Shown here: one piece after another, positions 23,494 through 35,099 of the stretch
Layout of the letters: every line of letters starts with the position of its first letter
Numbering within the stretch: position 1 is the first letter of the stretch
Source: Ignelater luminosus
Taxonomy: Eukaryota; Arthropoda; Insecta; Coleoptera; Elateridae
Reading direction: 5' to 3'
Assembly: GCA_011009095.1 (NCBI GenBank)
Contig: VTPC01001032.1
Coordinates: 123,380-187,379 of the forward strand
Length of the DNA: 64,000 nucleotides
Made by a program: the position numbers and the translations under genes
Notes under the pieces: model-generated
The model's database searches: none
Told to the model about the DNA's origin: nothing
Seen by the model: the letters and a program-made list of their open reading frames with translations, nothing else

Positions 23494-23975
23494 TTAGAAG
23501 TTCAAGTACATTTTTTTACTCCACCCTGTAACGAATTTATTAAGAATCATTATTAGTCACATAAAATTCCGTAGCCCGAGTGTGTAATTTAATTTTCTTC
23601 GGCATTTCGTGTGTATTACATACCCTATTTTGTTAGAAAACCTTCTTTTGGGTTGGTTGTTAATTTGTTTATTAGAATAAGCGTGTCCCTTCTCCTTCAT
23701 GTATTCCAGGAGTGTTTATCATTTGTTTTCCTCCCGTATATTCCATATTTAATAAGTTTCAAGATTTCCGCGTTTGGATTTGGCTTTAGGAGGTCACTGC
23801 GCTACGACCAAGTTGTTGCTTATTTACCCAGGTACGGGTTTACTACCGGCCAGTCAATTAAGAAATGTAGTTTCTTGTTAGATAATATTTTTTTTATCAA
23901 CAGAGATCAAGGCAGTTTTCTAAAAAACGACCATTTAGCAGTAACTCCTTGGGCAAAATTCTCGGCACCTGTTGT

Positions 23976-24271
23976 TGGTCTCGGTAGTCGCGTCCAAAGA
24001 CTTTGTCGTCAATCTAGATGAAATTTTTACTGACGACTCTACATCGAAAATAAGTCGACACGTGTTCTACGGTTCGTCTGAATTAAGCCGTCTGGCCTCG
24101 CGAAAAATTATAAGTCGGGAAATAGCTAGAATTGGCTTTCACAAAACTGGCGTTGCTCCAGCTGTCTTAACCGAATTCAATGAAACTTTTATAGGTGTTT
24201 CTACTACATCGAAAAGTATTAGATCAGTGTACAGAGGTTTGTCAATATATGCCTCAGAAAGGCCAGAATAA
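23976..24271 (+). CDS. Unrecognised open frame, higher GC than flanks
   Basis: An open stretch of roughly 90 codons, richer in GC and CG than its neighbours. It includes DFVVNLDEIFTDDSTSKISR and AVLTEFNETFIGVSTTSKSI. I recognise no domain. It may be a fragment of an element or an isolated exon; there is no clear ATG context. Low confidence as a gene. Confidence 0.25.
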
Positions 24272-24719
24272 AATTCACAACATAACTAAGCATAAGCTTA
24301 TGAAGGCTACATCAAGCGGTTGTAATCGGTGGGTATAAAGGAGAGTAAAACATCATTATCTTTAGAATATGGGACAGCTTCAATTGAAATGTGGGATGAG
24401 TGGTTATTCATTATTAGTAATATGCAATGTTTTTTACAGCATTGAGCTTACCATTGAATGTGTATGAGAACCGAAAGAAATAGTACATTCTGTCGTTATC
24501 TAGCCACTTTTCTTGGATAAGACCTGACCATCTATGGGTGCACGAGCATTGAGGAAATGTTCATGATAGTTTTACCTTTGAAAACACAAACAGTCAATAG
24601 TGGAAGCGCTGTTGGTGCTATTATTATAGGCAGCACAGTACTGTGCCCATATTTATCTGTTTCGTCTAAATGTTAATATTCTATCTTCTTCTTCTTCTGC
24701 GCTTCAAGTTATAGGCCTG

Positions 24720-27170
24720 TTGCCTGTTACTATACCCTCTATATTTCCCTTGGTCGTTCTACACTTCCTCTTCCTCTGTAATGTAGTGCTTTAAGTGGCA
24801 ACCTCTCTTCTTTCATTGTACCATTTTCTTCTGTTTTCTTTTATTCTGTCGTTTAAATTAAATATGGTTGGTTTTTCTCGGATACCTATGATTAATTTCT
24901 CGTATAACCTTTATTTTGTCTTAGAAATTTCATCCCTTGTGCTTTTGTGTTTAGTTGTCGCCCATATTTCCCTTTCATAAGTAATAGTTAGTGCAGCTAC
25001 AATTTTTCAAATTTCTAGAAATTATTCCACATATGTAAATTTGTTGATTTTTTTGTTGTATATCCTTAGTACGATATATTTGCATGTGATGTTGCAGCCT
25101 AAATATTGGAAGTATTTGATTTGCTTTATTGTCTTGTTGTTTATTACTATTTTGCCTCTTACTGTTTCGGGTCCACGATAGGCCATTACTTTAGTTTTAC
25201 TTGCAGATACTGTCCTATTGTAATCTTTACAGATCTGTTCAAGCTTGTAGATGCCTATTTAGAGATTGTCCTCGTTTTCCCCTATAAAAGTAGGGCCGGC
25301 TGCATATAATATTATTATGTTGAGTATGGTGCTCTTGTCAAGTTGAATACTTTTAGGCCGGGTTGCACAAAGCTTTGTTAAATGTTTGATCGATTGATCA
25401 ACCACTAAATCAATTGTTTAACCAATCAGAAGTAGTTAAATATTCAGACTTATCCAATCAGATCTGCTAATCAACTGATCAACTTAATGAATGATCAAAT
25501 TATTTTTGTGCAACCGAGCGTTATTGTATCTAGTTTTTCACTGTTGGATTATCTCGTCTATGTATAGCTTAAAGAGGGTGGAGAGAATGCTGCAGCCTTG
25601 TCGTACACCTTTGTTTGCCCTGGTACTGCTCGTTGTTTTGCTTCCAACGTCTAGAGGAATTCCTGTTTGCTCATGTTCTTTTCCTTTTTTTCACATTATC
25701 AAATGCTTATTCAAGGTCTCTCAAGCTATATGTGTTTCTCTATTATATTTATGTTGTTTCTTTATGATCTGTTGTAAAGTGAATGTGCGTCCTTTTTTAA
25801 GTCCTATATGTTTTTTTCCTATTATTTCTTGTATTATTATTTGGAGCCTATTATTCAGAATTTCGGCATAGATCTTATAAACCGAGACTGATTCCTGTAA
25901 TTTTTACAATTGTTTTTATCCTTTTTTAGAAAGTAAAATCACTTTTGCTTTTTCTCCGTTCTGTTGGAATCTTGTTTTCTTTCCAGCATTTATTAAACAG
26001 GTAAAGTAGTCGTAGGTGTAATAGGAGGCCCACGTATTTCCATAACTCAGTGTCTATGTTATATATTCCAGTAGCTTTTCGTTTTTCTTTGTAGACTCTG
26101 GTACTTCTGTCAATTCACTCATATTTAAGTCATATTTAGTCCTCTTGCGTCAGTTACCGGTATTGGAGCTTCAATGGCTTCTTCATCATACCATAGTTAT
26201 TTGTAGTGATTAATCCATTCTTCTTCCTTTATATTGTTATTTCCTAAGTTATCTCTTTCTTGTTTGTTAAGTGTTTTCATAGTTTTATATGCGATGAACT
26301 ATCTGTCGTGTATATCATCTTCGATCTCACTAATGTAACGATCCCATAATTCTTGTCTGGTGATTTTATTTGCTATGTTTTTTTTATGTTTGTATTTTTT
26401 GTTGTTTTTTGTCTGTAGGACTATTTATATACTTTTTGCAGGAATTTTGTTTTGCTTCAGCTGCTTTTTCTATTTCATCCGTCCAGATTCTTCTTTATTT
26501 ATGTTATTTTGTTGTTGTAGTAGGTAGACTTTGTGTACTCTTGTGTCACGTACCCTCTTGCTGTCTAGTTGTGTAATTTGTGTGTGCCCTTTTTTTTAAA
26601 AAAAAACCTATTGGTTATTTTTAGATTATTAAAGGGACTGTAGTCTTTTAACATTTTTCCGTTTTGGTTCTATATGTTTTCTCCAAATGTGTCAACTATT
26701 TTCTCTATCGGTATGTCTTCTATTCTAGCATTGAAGTCTCTCATTAGTATAATTTGATTTGTTGAGTTGTATTTATTAATTATTGACTGTAGTTCTGCAT
26801 ACAGTAATCTAGTTTCGTCTTGTTTTTCTTCTTCTGGCGCATAGACCGCTATTATTGTTGTGTTACCTCTATCAAGCTTTATTCTAACTGAGATAATCTT
26901 TCGTTTATGTATTCATAGTTACTTATTTTATCCTCCCAGTTTTAAGTATATACAATGCTACTCCTTTTGTTGCCTTTTGATTCTACTCTACACCACTCAA
27001 TATCATGATATAGTCACCTACATATTTGTAATTTCCTTTTTATTCCGGTAATTGCAGCAAAGTCGATCTTATTTTCTTTCAGAAGTTTGACTAACTCTTT
27101 TTCTTTCAATGCTATATTTCTTATATCCCAGGTTGCTAGTGTTAGTGTTTTATGAAACCATTTTATCTTC
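24720..27170 (-). pseudogene. RTE-like endonuclease-reverse transcriptase
   Basis: Minus-strand pieces in order are LATWDIRNIALKEKELVKLL and KENKIDFAAITGIK (endonuclease start), ILMRDFNARI (GDFNA motif with G changed), SVYKIYAEILNNRLQ, KKHIGLKKGRTF, VRQGCSILSTLFKLYIDEI-like, then ILYAAGPTFIGENEDNLQIG, and KTKVMAYRGPETVRGKIVIN with YFQYLGCNIT. The RT active site reads YAAG where the family has YADD, so catalysis would be lost even without the stops. The sequence is split by the MITE at 25356-25520. Confidence 0.72.
25356..25520. mobile_element. 165-bp MITE with TTA target duplication
   Basis: The left end GGCCGGGTTGCACAAAG and the right end (reverse complement CGCTCGGTTGCACAAA) match at 10 of the first 13 bases and perfectly over GGTTGCACAAA. 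TTA flanks both sides at 25353-25355 and 25521-25523. Removing the unit and one TTA restores the antisense RT frame across ...TRYNKSIQLD.... The interior is rich in TGATCAA words. It has no coding capacity. Confidence 0.85.
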
Positions 27171-27250
27171 TTCCCATTTCTCGCGTTTGTCTTTGTTCAT
27201 TGATCCGTCTTATGTCCGGAGCTGTGTTGGATACTGCAAGTACCCTGATT

Positions 27251-30200
27251 TTTACAATAGTTGATTACTAACCAACAGATCAACCTTACTGCTTTTTCAA
27301 CTGGGCTTGGGATCGGCTATAACGAAGTTAGTAGTATTCTATCTGGAGTATAATTATATTGATTTCTCAAATAACTGCTTTACATTTGAATTGTTGAAAG
27401 CTATTACCCTTGTCTAAATAGTATTGTCAAGCTTGAGCTAGAGTACGTCCTAATGCCTTTTCATAAAGCTTCTGTAACATCTAATAGATTACTGCAGTTT
27501 CATTTCTCAACTTGTTTTCCGGAACTGTTTTTTCCAGTTTAGTCGCGTACTCATATACCACTTTTTGCGCATTCACTTATGTCAATCCATAAGGTAAAAC
27601 TTAAATCTCAAAACAAGTTTTTTCAGCTAAAATGCATACGAGATTAGTGTAGACATGAATGAAACTAATGCAAACTTTCCACCTGTACGCTCTAACCCCT
27701 CCTTGCCTTTTCTAATATCATTGTATCATAGTAAATTGTTTTAAGTTGAATATTTTGTATTCTAAGTTAACCTACTTGCAGTTCCAATCAATTATTGTAT
27801 TCACCATTAAATTTAGGGAGATCGATAAACGGCAATTGGAAATCACTTCATTGATGTGATTCAATGCATGAAAACTATTAACAATTACTCTGTTATTAAT
27901 ACTCCCGAAGTAACGATTTCTAATAGTGAATACGCCAGTTTAGAAGTTTTTGATTGAAATAGAATTTGTCCACAGACGAAAGTGGAAGTTAATCAGTATA
28001 TCTTAAAATATAAAATTTTATCAAAATGATTAATTTGTTCGTTTTTACTTCATTGAGTGAAAATCTTGATTAGTTGAATTTTGTATCTTACAGGTACAAT
28101 TATATACAATTTGATTTAAAATTTACTCTTATTTTACCATGAAATATATGTTAATGCCAAATTTTAATATTTCACAATCAAAATAACTAATAAAGCTTAC
28201 ATTTTAATATTTAATGCCGAATGTTTGTAAATACAAAAAACGCAATGTAGATAATACAAATTGCATATCCAACTAATTTTATTCAGTCGGATTGCTCAAC
28301 TGATGCAGCTTCTATTTTACCTGCGAGTACTGCTCTTGGTCCCCTATATGGAAAAAAAGTTTCATTACAGTAAATGCTTCCCGGTTTACAGTTTTGTCCG
28401 TCAATTTTCTTATATATATGAACAATTTGAACCCATCCAAAAAAAAACAAGAAAAAATGAAAAAACTATAACAGATAAATTACAGGGAGTCACTCATAAA
28501 ATTTCTGGAGTGAAACAAATAATAATTTGCAAATGTTTTAGAGTTAACTATACTAAAGATAAACTATTAGGTCAAATTAATTTAAATTATTATTTGAGTG
28601 ATTTTGATCTGATTTGTAAACTTATAATCTGATTAAAGCGTTTTTAATGCCCTGAACACATTTTAGATGTCTATTGTTTTTGATAAGTCTCATTTAAAGA
28701 TATACCTGCTGATTGATATATAACATTTATTAAAAAGACTTCACATAACATTGATAAGCACTTAAGACTCATTTAATACGGTGAAGAGTACAACCTTTCA
28801 AGCTTAACTATTTAGGAATTGTAATTCCAGTTTTTTTTCTTTCAAGAGTAGTTAATCTTGATTCTAAAAAACTACGATTGGTGCTTTCTCAGAGATATTC
28901 ACAGATTTTACCTACATCCATTTTATATTTTTATTTTTTGGCATTTCTTTCTATACAGTAACGACATCTCTACATTTTTGCTGTACGACCAGTAAACCAG
29001 CCTTATTGGCGCCATGTCAGTCATGGATTTCATAAAATAAGGTAGAAAACAAAAAAGAGAATAAACATTTTGATTTTGTTTTGTCAGATATCAAGTTGAT
29101 TTATGTATTTGTGCAAAATGAAAAGGGTTTAATTACCAGTTTATAAAGCATTAACGAGTGTTTTCTTTGTTACTTAATGTTATCGTGTTCATTAGAGAGT
29201 TAACAACAAACAATCACTTCGGTGCTTGTTTCTGCCACAGAACTGTAACTCCATGTTAATTTATACCACTTCCTATTCTACCCGCTGCATAATTTATGCA
29301 AATTCTTTTAAACGAAAATGCGAATGCGAATTCAGTGTACACACAATTTCCAGCGTATACAAAATCTAGTTAAGTTTATCCCAACGACACCCACGCATAA
29401 AACAGCTTGTCAGAACCGCAAGACACTTCTGATCCCTTCCATGCTATATTCTACACAAATCCTGTCAAATACGTTTCCTATATACTTTTTCTAACGAACA
29501 AAGCATCTTTCCAGTTACAAGCATCCTTAAAAACCAAGTAGTTTGAAATTGCTAAAATTCCTAGTTTACATTCTATTATTATAAATTAAGTACGTTATCA
29601 GACACTAAGAATTATAAGTTTCAGGAAGTATTTAAACACAAAGATCCATCAAGTGGGAGTTCGAGAACCGAAAAGGATGAGAAAACCAATAAAGGAAACG
29701 AAGTTAGAATGATATCGGGTATATCCGGACGCCCAGGGGATATTTCATCCTTCAAGGACTTGCCTGGACAACTCAAGCCTTTCGGATATTTCTGGAATTA
29801 CAATCGAGAGACTGACACAACATATAATGCGCTTCCTGTACAGCAAAATTGAAAAAAATTTCTTTGTTGTCAGGATGGTTATTCAATTATGATTATCCTC
29901 GCAAAACACTTTTTTTTACTGCAAGTACATTTCATCTTTTTCTTTCCTACCGCATATAAAAGTTAATTGAAATTTTTAAGTTATTTTAGTTAGTTCAATT
30001 TCAGAGAAGTTGAATTGAAATAAAATTACGTTAGGGAGAAAACCTTTATGAAATTTTATGACAAAAAATTCATTCTCTAAAAGCTTGAATGATGTAAAGG
30101 AAAATGGAAAATTATAAAATAAGAGTACTTCTCTAAAGTGGCGGGCGTCTAGAAACTTGTAATAAATCGATGATTTATTTTTGTATCATGTCTAAGCACG

Positions 30201-31600
30201 CTACATCCCTGTTATACAACTTAATCTTTTAGTTTATATTGAATATGAAGCTTGCTGGAAGAGACTGAAGCCTGGAGATTAAGGAGTTTGTATGCTATTC
30301 AGTAATGTCAGGTTTACTAAAGTTTATGTCGTTTTGGTTTAGTTTCGCTGTATTAAATATTTATAATAAACCAGGAAACAGGAAGTTAAAACAAGAATTA
30401 CAGTGCAAGCTCTGGGAGCATGAAGGGTTTTGTTTAATGTGGTGTAATGGTTTAGAAAGTGTTTCGGGCATTTTTCTTTACTTCCCTATTTTCCGTCTTT
30501 TAAAAACTAAACCTTGGTTTTTATCTTTATTATAAAGTTATTAGGTTTAACATTAATTTTCAATTTCTAAACAACGAGAGTTACTGGTAAAAGTAGTAAT
30601 AAACCAATCGGGAAGGTGAAATCCGAAGATGATCCAAGTCTGGTTTTAAACCTATCAATCTCTATCCAAGGGTGACTAATGAGGTTCTTTATCCACCCAG
30701 AGAATGACAGTCTTGTAGTTTCATAAATAGTTATTGATTTTGATTTATATTTATCTAAGGCAAGAAAATTAAAAATTTAAATCCGACTAATATCAACTAA
30801 AATCTACTGTAAAATACGAAAGACAAGTTTTACCACATAAACAACGAATCTTGTTGCTTGTCAATTAATGTAATAATTCAAACAAGTCACAAGGTTACAA
30901 CTGGTAAGAAGAAAACTTTGTTAATTGGTTTTTTAAATAGAACAAGAAAACATGATTTATGGGTAAATTAAAAACAAGCACGAACCAATAAGTTGTATTA
31001 TTTGATCAAAACTTAATTAATTAGTCAGTAAGGTAACCAGTTTTCTTTGAAGATAAATAAATAGGAAATGCACAGCTGTTAAGTAATACAAGATTTCTTA
31101 AATAACTTGATTAGTAAGAATAACAAAATTGAAATTACCACTAATCGTTGAGTTTCTTTAAGCAACTCTCAGCGGTTCTAAAATAGATAAGAGGTTCTCA
31201 CATATCATCGACCAGTTTAGGGAGATCCATATCTTATATGTGTGCTGTCTTCAGAGTGGAAATACATTATTAAACCACCTTGGTACTATTACCAGTAACA
31301 GCAGATGGTAAGATAAAGATTAGAGAAACAAAGTACAATGTTGCATTGTCTTTCAATTCTCCAACATTTTTGTAGGTTAGGTTTTCAAGATAGAAAACAC
31401 GGTAGTGGTTAACTAGTCCTGGAAATAAAAGGAATACCCTAAATTGATTACTTGTAGCTATTGGAATAACAATTTTTTTCTTCGGAATGCTCGGTGACTG
31501 TGTACACTACTGATTGATTTTACTTTTACTTTCACTCAAAGAGTTTCATCACCCGATAAGAGACCTACAAAAAATATAAATTTTTTAAAATTTATACTAT
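27251..31600. other. AT-rich spacer, no gene seen
   Basis: Open stretches at 28261-28632 and 30305-30535 lack recognisable domains and typical codon use, so I do not call them. No terminal repeats were identified. Confidence 0.45.
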
Positions 31601-31637
31601 TTTACCGTCTTGTGTCCTAATCTTTTCCAATCAAGCA

Positions 31638-33613
31638 GGGGAGTTCCCCAGTAAACTCTATAGTTCCCCATTATTATTTTACTAAACGTAATTAAATTTT
31701 TTTCATAGGTCAGGGATTCCCCCTACTATGATACTGAGGATGAATGTGCAAAATGTATTCAGTTTCTGTTAGTTGCCGTGACACGTTTTGATAATAGTAA
31801 ACGCCTTACAGATGAAGAATTGCTATATTTACTTGAAAACGATGTTCCCGATTTTGCAAATTATGAAGTGGATGCAAGTGATACAGAAGAAGTCGATGTT
31901 GTATCTGAAGTAGATGAAGAGGATGATGTTATTGTCACTAATCAGGAGACGTACGCCAAAATTGAAGACATTGCAGAATAGAGCAGTTACATTAAAGGTT
32001 TTTTACAATATGTGGCAAAAAAGGGAACCAAATGTTTGAAAATACCAATAGACCTACGAGCTAAATTACTAAAAGCCAATATTCGGAAAACGGAACTTTA
32101 CAGTTTATAGCTCAGTCATTTCAAGTATGGAAAATGCTTTTTTGCTATTTCTCAGTCCTAACATCATTGATATAATAGTAACTGAGACAAATAGAAAAGG
32201 TCAAACTTTTTATAATCTAGAATCTATAAACTAGAATTTATACACCAGTTGACGCTATCAGAGTCAAGGCTTACTTTGGACATCTTCTCACGTTAGGAGC
32301 ACTGCATTCTTCTAAAAAAGGTGTTGATATACTTTGGTGTCGGGATGTATCTTACTGCCATCCAATAATACCGCTGCTATGTCAAGAGACAAATACAAAG
32401 AAATTACGACATTCTTGCGATTTGGTAACTTTGAGACTAGAGATGAACATAAAAAGCAGATAAACTTAGCTCTAGTAAAGGACTTGTTTGAAATTTCTGC
32501 TTAACAATCTAAGAAGTCTTTGAACCCAAGTGCTTATCTATGTGTAGACGAACAACTTGTACCATTTCAAGGGCGAGTACCTTCTAGAGTTTACATAAAA
32601 AGCAAACATGACACGTATGACATAAAGGTGCGAGCTCTTCCTGATTGTGAAAATTTGTAAGTTGTGTAGGTATAGAACTAAATCAAAATTTATTTACCTT
32701 TTTACTTTAAGAAAACAAGGCAAAGTGCCAAAAAGGAATCAGGGTTTAAGGGTTCTGTTAGATATGGTTCAGCATTTCCCACAGGACTGTGGTATAGCTA
32801 CCAATAATTTCTTTACCAGCATGGCACTTGCTAAAGCATTGTGGAAAAGGAACATGACCCTGTGCGGTACGCTGCGTAAGAATAAGGCATTTATCCCTAA
32901 AGAACTCCTGCCAGCAACATATAAAAAGCCCTGCTTAAGCTTATTTGCTTTTCAGAAAAACAGATCTAGTATGGTATGTTCCAAAAAAATGAGCTGATGT
33001 AATCCTGCTATCTAGTGAACATAAAGATGATAAATTGGGTAATGAAGATGAGTCTTACAACCTAAAAATAATCTTACACTACAACAAAACAAAAAGTGCT
33101 GTGGATGTCACAAATAAACTGACCAAAGGATATACGATGCAGAGAAAAACAAATCGGTGGTTAATGACAATATTTTATTACCTCATAGATATTGCAGGCA
33201 TAAATGCGTATAAACTCTGGCTTCTTGCTAAATCTGATTGGCTGAAAAATAGATCAAATGGTCGTAAAGTTTTGTTATTGGAACTAGGCAAAACACTAAT
33301 AAAAGGGAATGTTATACACCATTACAGCAACAAGCACATCCAATCAAATAGAAAACGATGTTTTTCCTGAGCTATTGAAAAGTGTTTAATAACGATCCGA
33401 GAATACAAATGAAGGTAAAAGACGTTGTTACATGTGCCAAAGGAAAAAATATCGAGATAGTAAAAACAAGTGCATAGAGTGTAAACGTTTTGTAATTTTC
33501 TATATTTATAAATATTAAAATTTATAACTTTTGTCTTTAATTTCTAGACAATTGATACCTCAAGTACGAGCAACAAATTTCTAATATTTTGTCATGGGGT
33601 CCAACTGGACCCC
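31638..33613 (+). mobile_element. piggyBac-like transposon relic
   Basis: A decayed piggyBac-type transposase lies between two small GC hairpins. The left is GGGGA/TCCCC at 31638-31649, with AGTTCCCCA repeated at 31642 and 31662. The right is GGGGTCCA/TGGACCCC at 33596-33613. Such GGGTCC palindromes are common near piggyBac ends. TTAA occurs on both sides (within TTTTAAAA near 31590 and near 33637), but I cannot fix which pair is the target site. Confidence 0.6.
31778..33495 (+). pseudogene. piggyBac-like transposase remnant
   Basis: An acidic N-terminus (LTDEELLYLLENDVPDF, DEEDD) is followed by fragments VKAYFGHLLTLGALHS, CVDEQLVPFQGR (first catalytic Asp region), TNNFFTSMALAKALW with CGTLRKNK, YNKTKSAVDVTNKL, RKTNRWLMTIFYYLIDIAGI, and a C-terminal Cys-rich ribbon RCYMCQRKKYRD...KCIECKRF at 33423-33495. 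In the family the second catalytic residue sits in a DNFFTS motif; here codon 32803-32805 is AAT (Asn). The distal Asp after GVD is also changed. Multiple stops confirm that it is dead. Confidence 0.8.
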
Positions 33614-33689
33614 GGTTCGACTGTTACGTAATTTTAAGAGGCTCTTCCTTTGAAGGATATGAAGTGAAGGAGTTTATTCAAAGAGTTTA

Positions 33690-34260
33690 CTGTGATTAGG
33701 TTAAAAATCCTAAAACCATAATGAATTACCGTTCAATATTCCTAATATGTTACCTTAGCAAAATTCTTTAATGAATATGGGTTTTAAGAAAAAAAAGCTT
33801 TCCAATTTCCAAATGAGTTTTAGAAAGGCTGGATCAACTCAGAAAGCGATCTCCAAATAAATTTCATAAATAGGAATCACTTCACAACTGTCCTTTTTGA
33901 CTTAAACAAAGCTTACGTGACGGTATGGGCGTTTGCAAAATTTACATTAAAGAAATTTAAAGGTTGCGTACCTCTTCTTATGCAGAACTTTTTAGCTGAA
34001 ACAAAAATCTTGTTTGAGTCGACGATCTTATAGTTTTGTATCGAGAATCAAATACGTTTAAGCTAAAGGATGTTCATGATACTAAATGCGTCTAGCGCTA
34101 GATACAGTGTTTAACATGGCCGATCTCTGCATCTTTTACTTGAGATAACTTTGTGATCGTGTAGCCAGGATTCTACAGTACGTCAATAATACGATAGTCA
34201 ACCAAACTAAACTCAGAGGTTTGTTGTCTGTCTAGAAAAAAATCCTAAGGTATACACTTC
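33690..34260 (+). pseudogene. LINE reverse transcriptase relic (I/R1-like)
   Basis: Scrambled pieces of an RT are readable: YRSISLICYLSKIL, FRKAGSTQKAIS, TTVLFDLNKAYVTVWAFAK, FLAETKILFES, and further on DNFVIV and FYSTSIIRQ in the place of the YVDD region. Frames change repeatedly. No ends can be set. It immediately follows the piggyBac relic and is a separate, older element. Confidence 0.55.
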
Positions 34261-34627
34261 TGTAGATTATGATCATATCATCTGAAGTCCTACTACTTAC
34301 AATCAAAGGCCTGTATCAGGCGTTTCAGTTCATTCAAAGTTTTTGAAACAACAGAATCTTTTAAGATTGTCACCGTATCTATAATAAAAAATTATTTTCT
34401 TCAATATCAAACAGGATGCAGAATGGAATTTCTTCTATAATTCTAATTGGGAATTCATTTCTACAGTAAACGGGTTTTTAAGTCACATGCAGGTGTAACT
34501 GGATGTGTACACGGGATTCATGCTTGAAAACGATGGAACGAGCCCGGCACGAACAAAATCAAAATCAGTTTTATTTTTACTATGTGACATTACACCGTTG
34601 GGGCAAAATTGTCTTATACAGAAAACG

Positions 34628-34822
34628 TGCGCATGACGTACCCTGGGGGTACTATCTGTCTCTTTCTTATTTATTACAAATCATACTTTTCATTCTTTAT
34701 TAATCTTAACATCATTATATATTGTTAATAAGTACAATACTTCAGTTAGTAAAAATGAAAACATATTGTTTATAATTGATAAGCGAAAGACAGATTGTTG
34801 TACACCCCAAGATAAACGTCGT
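34628..34822. mobile_element. Palindromic MITE, copy 1
   Basis: Its two ends are inverted copies of each other: GGGGGTACTATCTGTCTCTT on the left, and AAGACAGATTGTTGTACACC on the right, read inverted. The whole unit also matches 35643-35826 in reverse complement. No coding potential. Ends are approximate. Confidence 0.65.
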
Positions 34823-35099
34823 CTATTGGCACGATTGTGTTGACCACACACACGAGTGTGTGTACTTTTAAGATTCTATTCACTCTGTGAGTTTATATTC
34901 CGTTATTAATGAGCTTGTTAAGTCTGCACGTTTATTGAAATGAATGCAAAACGTATAAGTAAAGGTTTCTCAGTTGAATCTTCTTAGAACTAATCACGAG
35001 CATGTCAATATGTTTTTCCAGTTTGGGTAAAATTGTCCGTTTCAAACCCGAACAGGTAAAATCTGAACGAATCACGAGCGTGTCAGAGGCTATTTATGT

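Larger units (their letters stand above)
24685..27250 (-). mobile_element. RTE-like LINE, antisense, broken
   Basis: Read on the minus strand, an endonuclease domain at about 27170-26700 is followed by RT from about 26500 down to 24800. The 3' end is a (GAA)n run (CTT on plus, 24685-24698). The sequence type resembles insect LINEs often annotated as craniofacial-development-protein-2-like, i.e. RTE/BovB group. Many stops and shifts are present, and a MITE sits inside the RT. Confidence 0.75.

Noticed and set aside
24795-27051. Several plus-strand open frames rich in Phe, Leu and Cys
   Set aside because: They are the antisense of the RTE-like LINE, whose motifs are on the minus strand.
28261-28632. 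Open frame of 123 codons
   Set aside because: No recognisable domain, unusual composition from AT-rich DNA, and no supporting splice or repeat context.
34844-34863. ACACACAC-GA-GTGTGTGT hairpin
   Set aside because: It is a simple-sequence palindrome of low complexity with no evidence of function.
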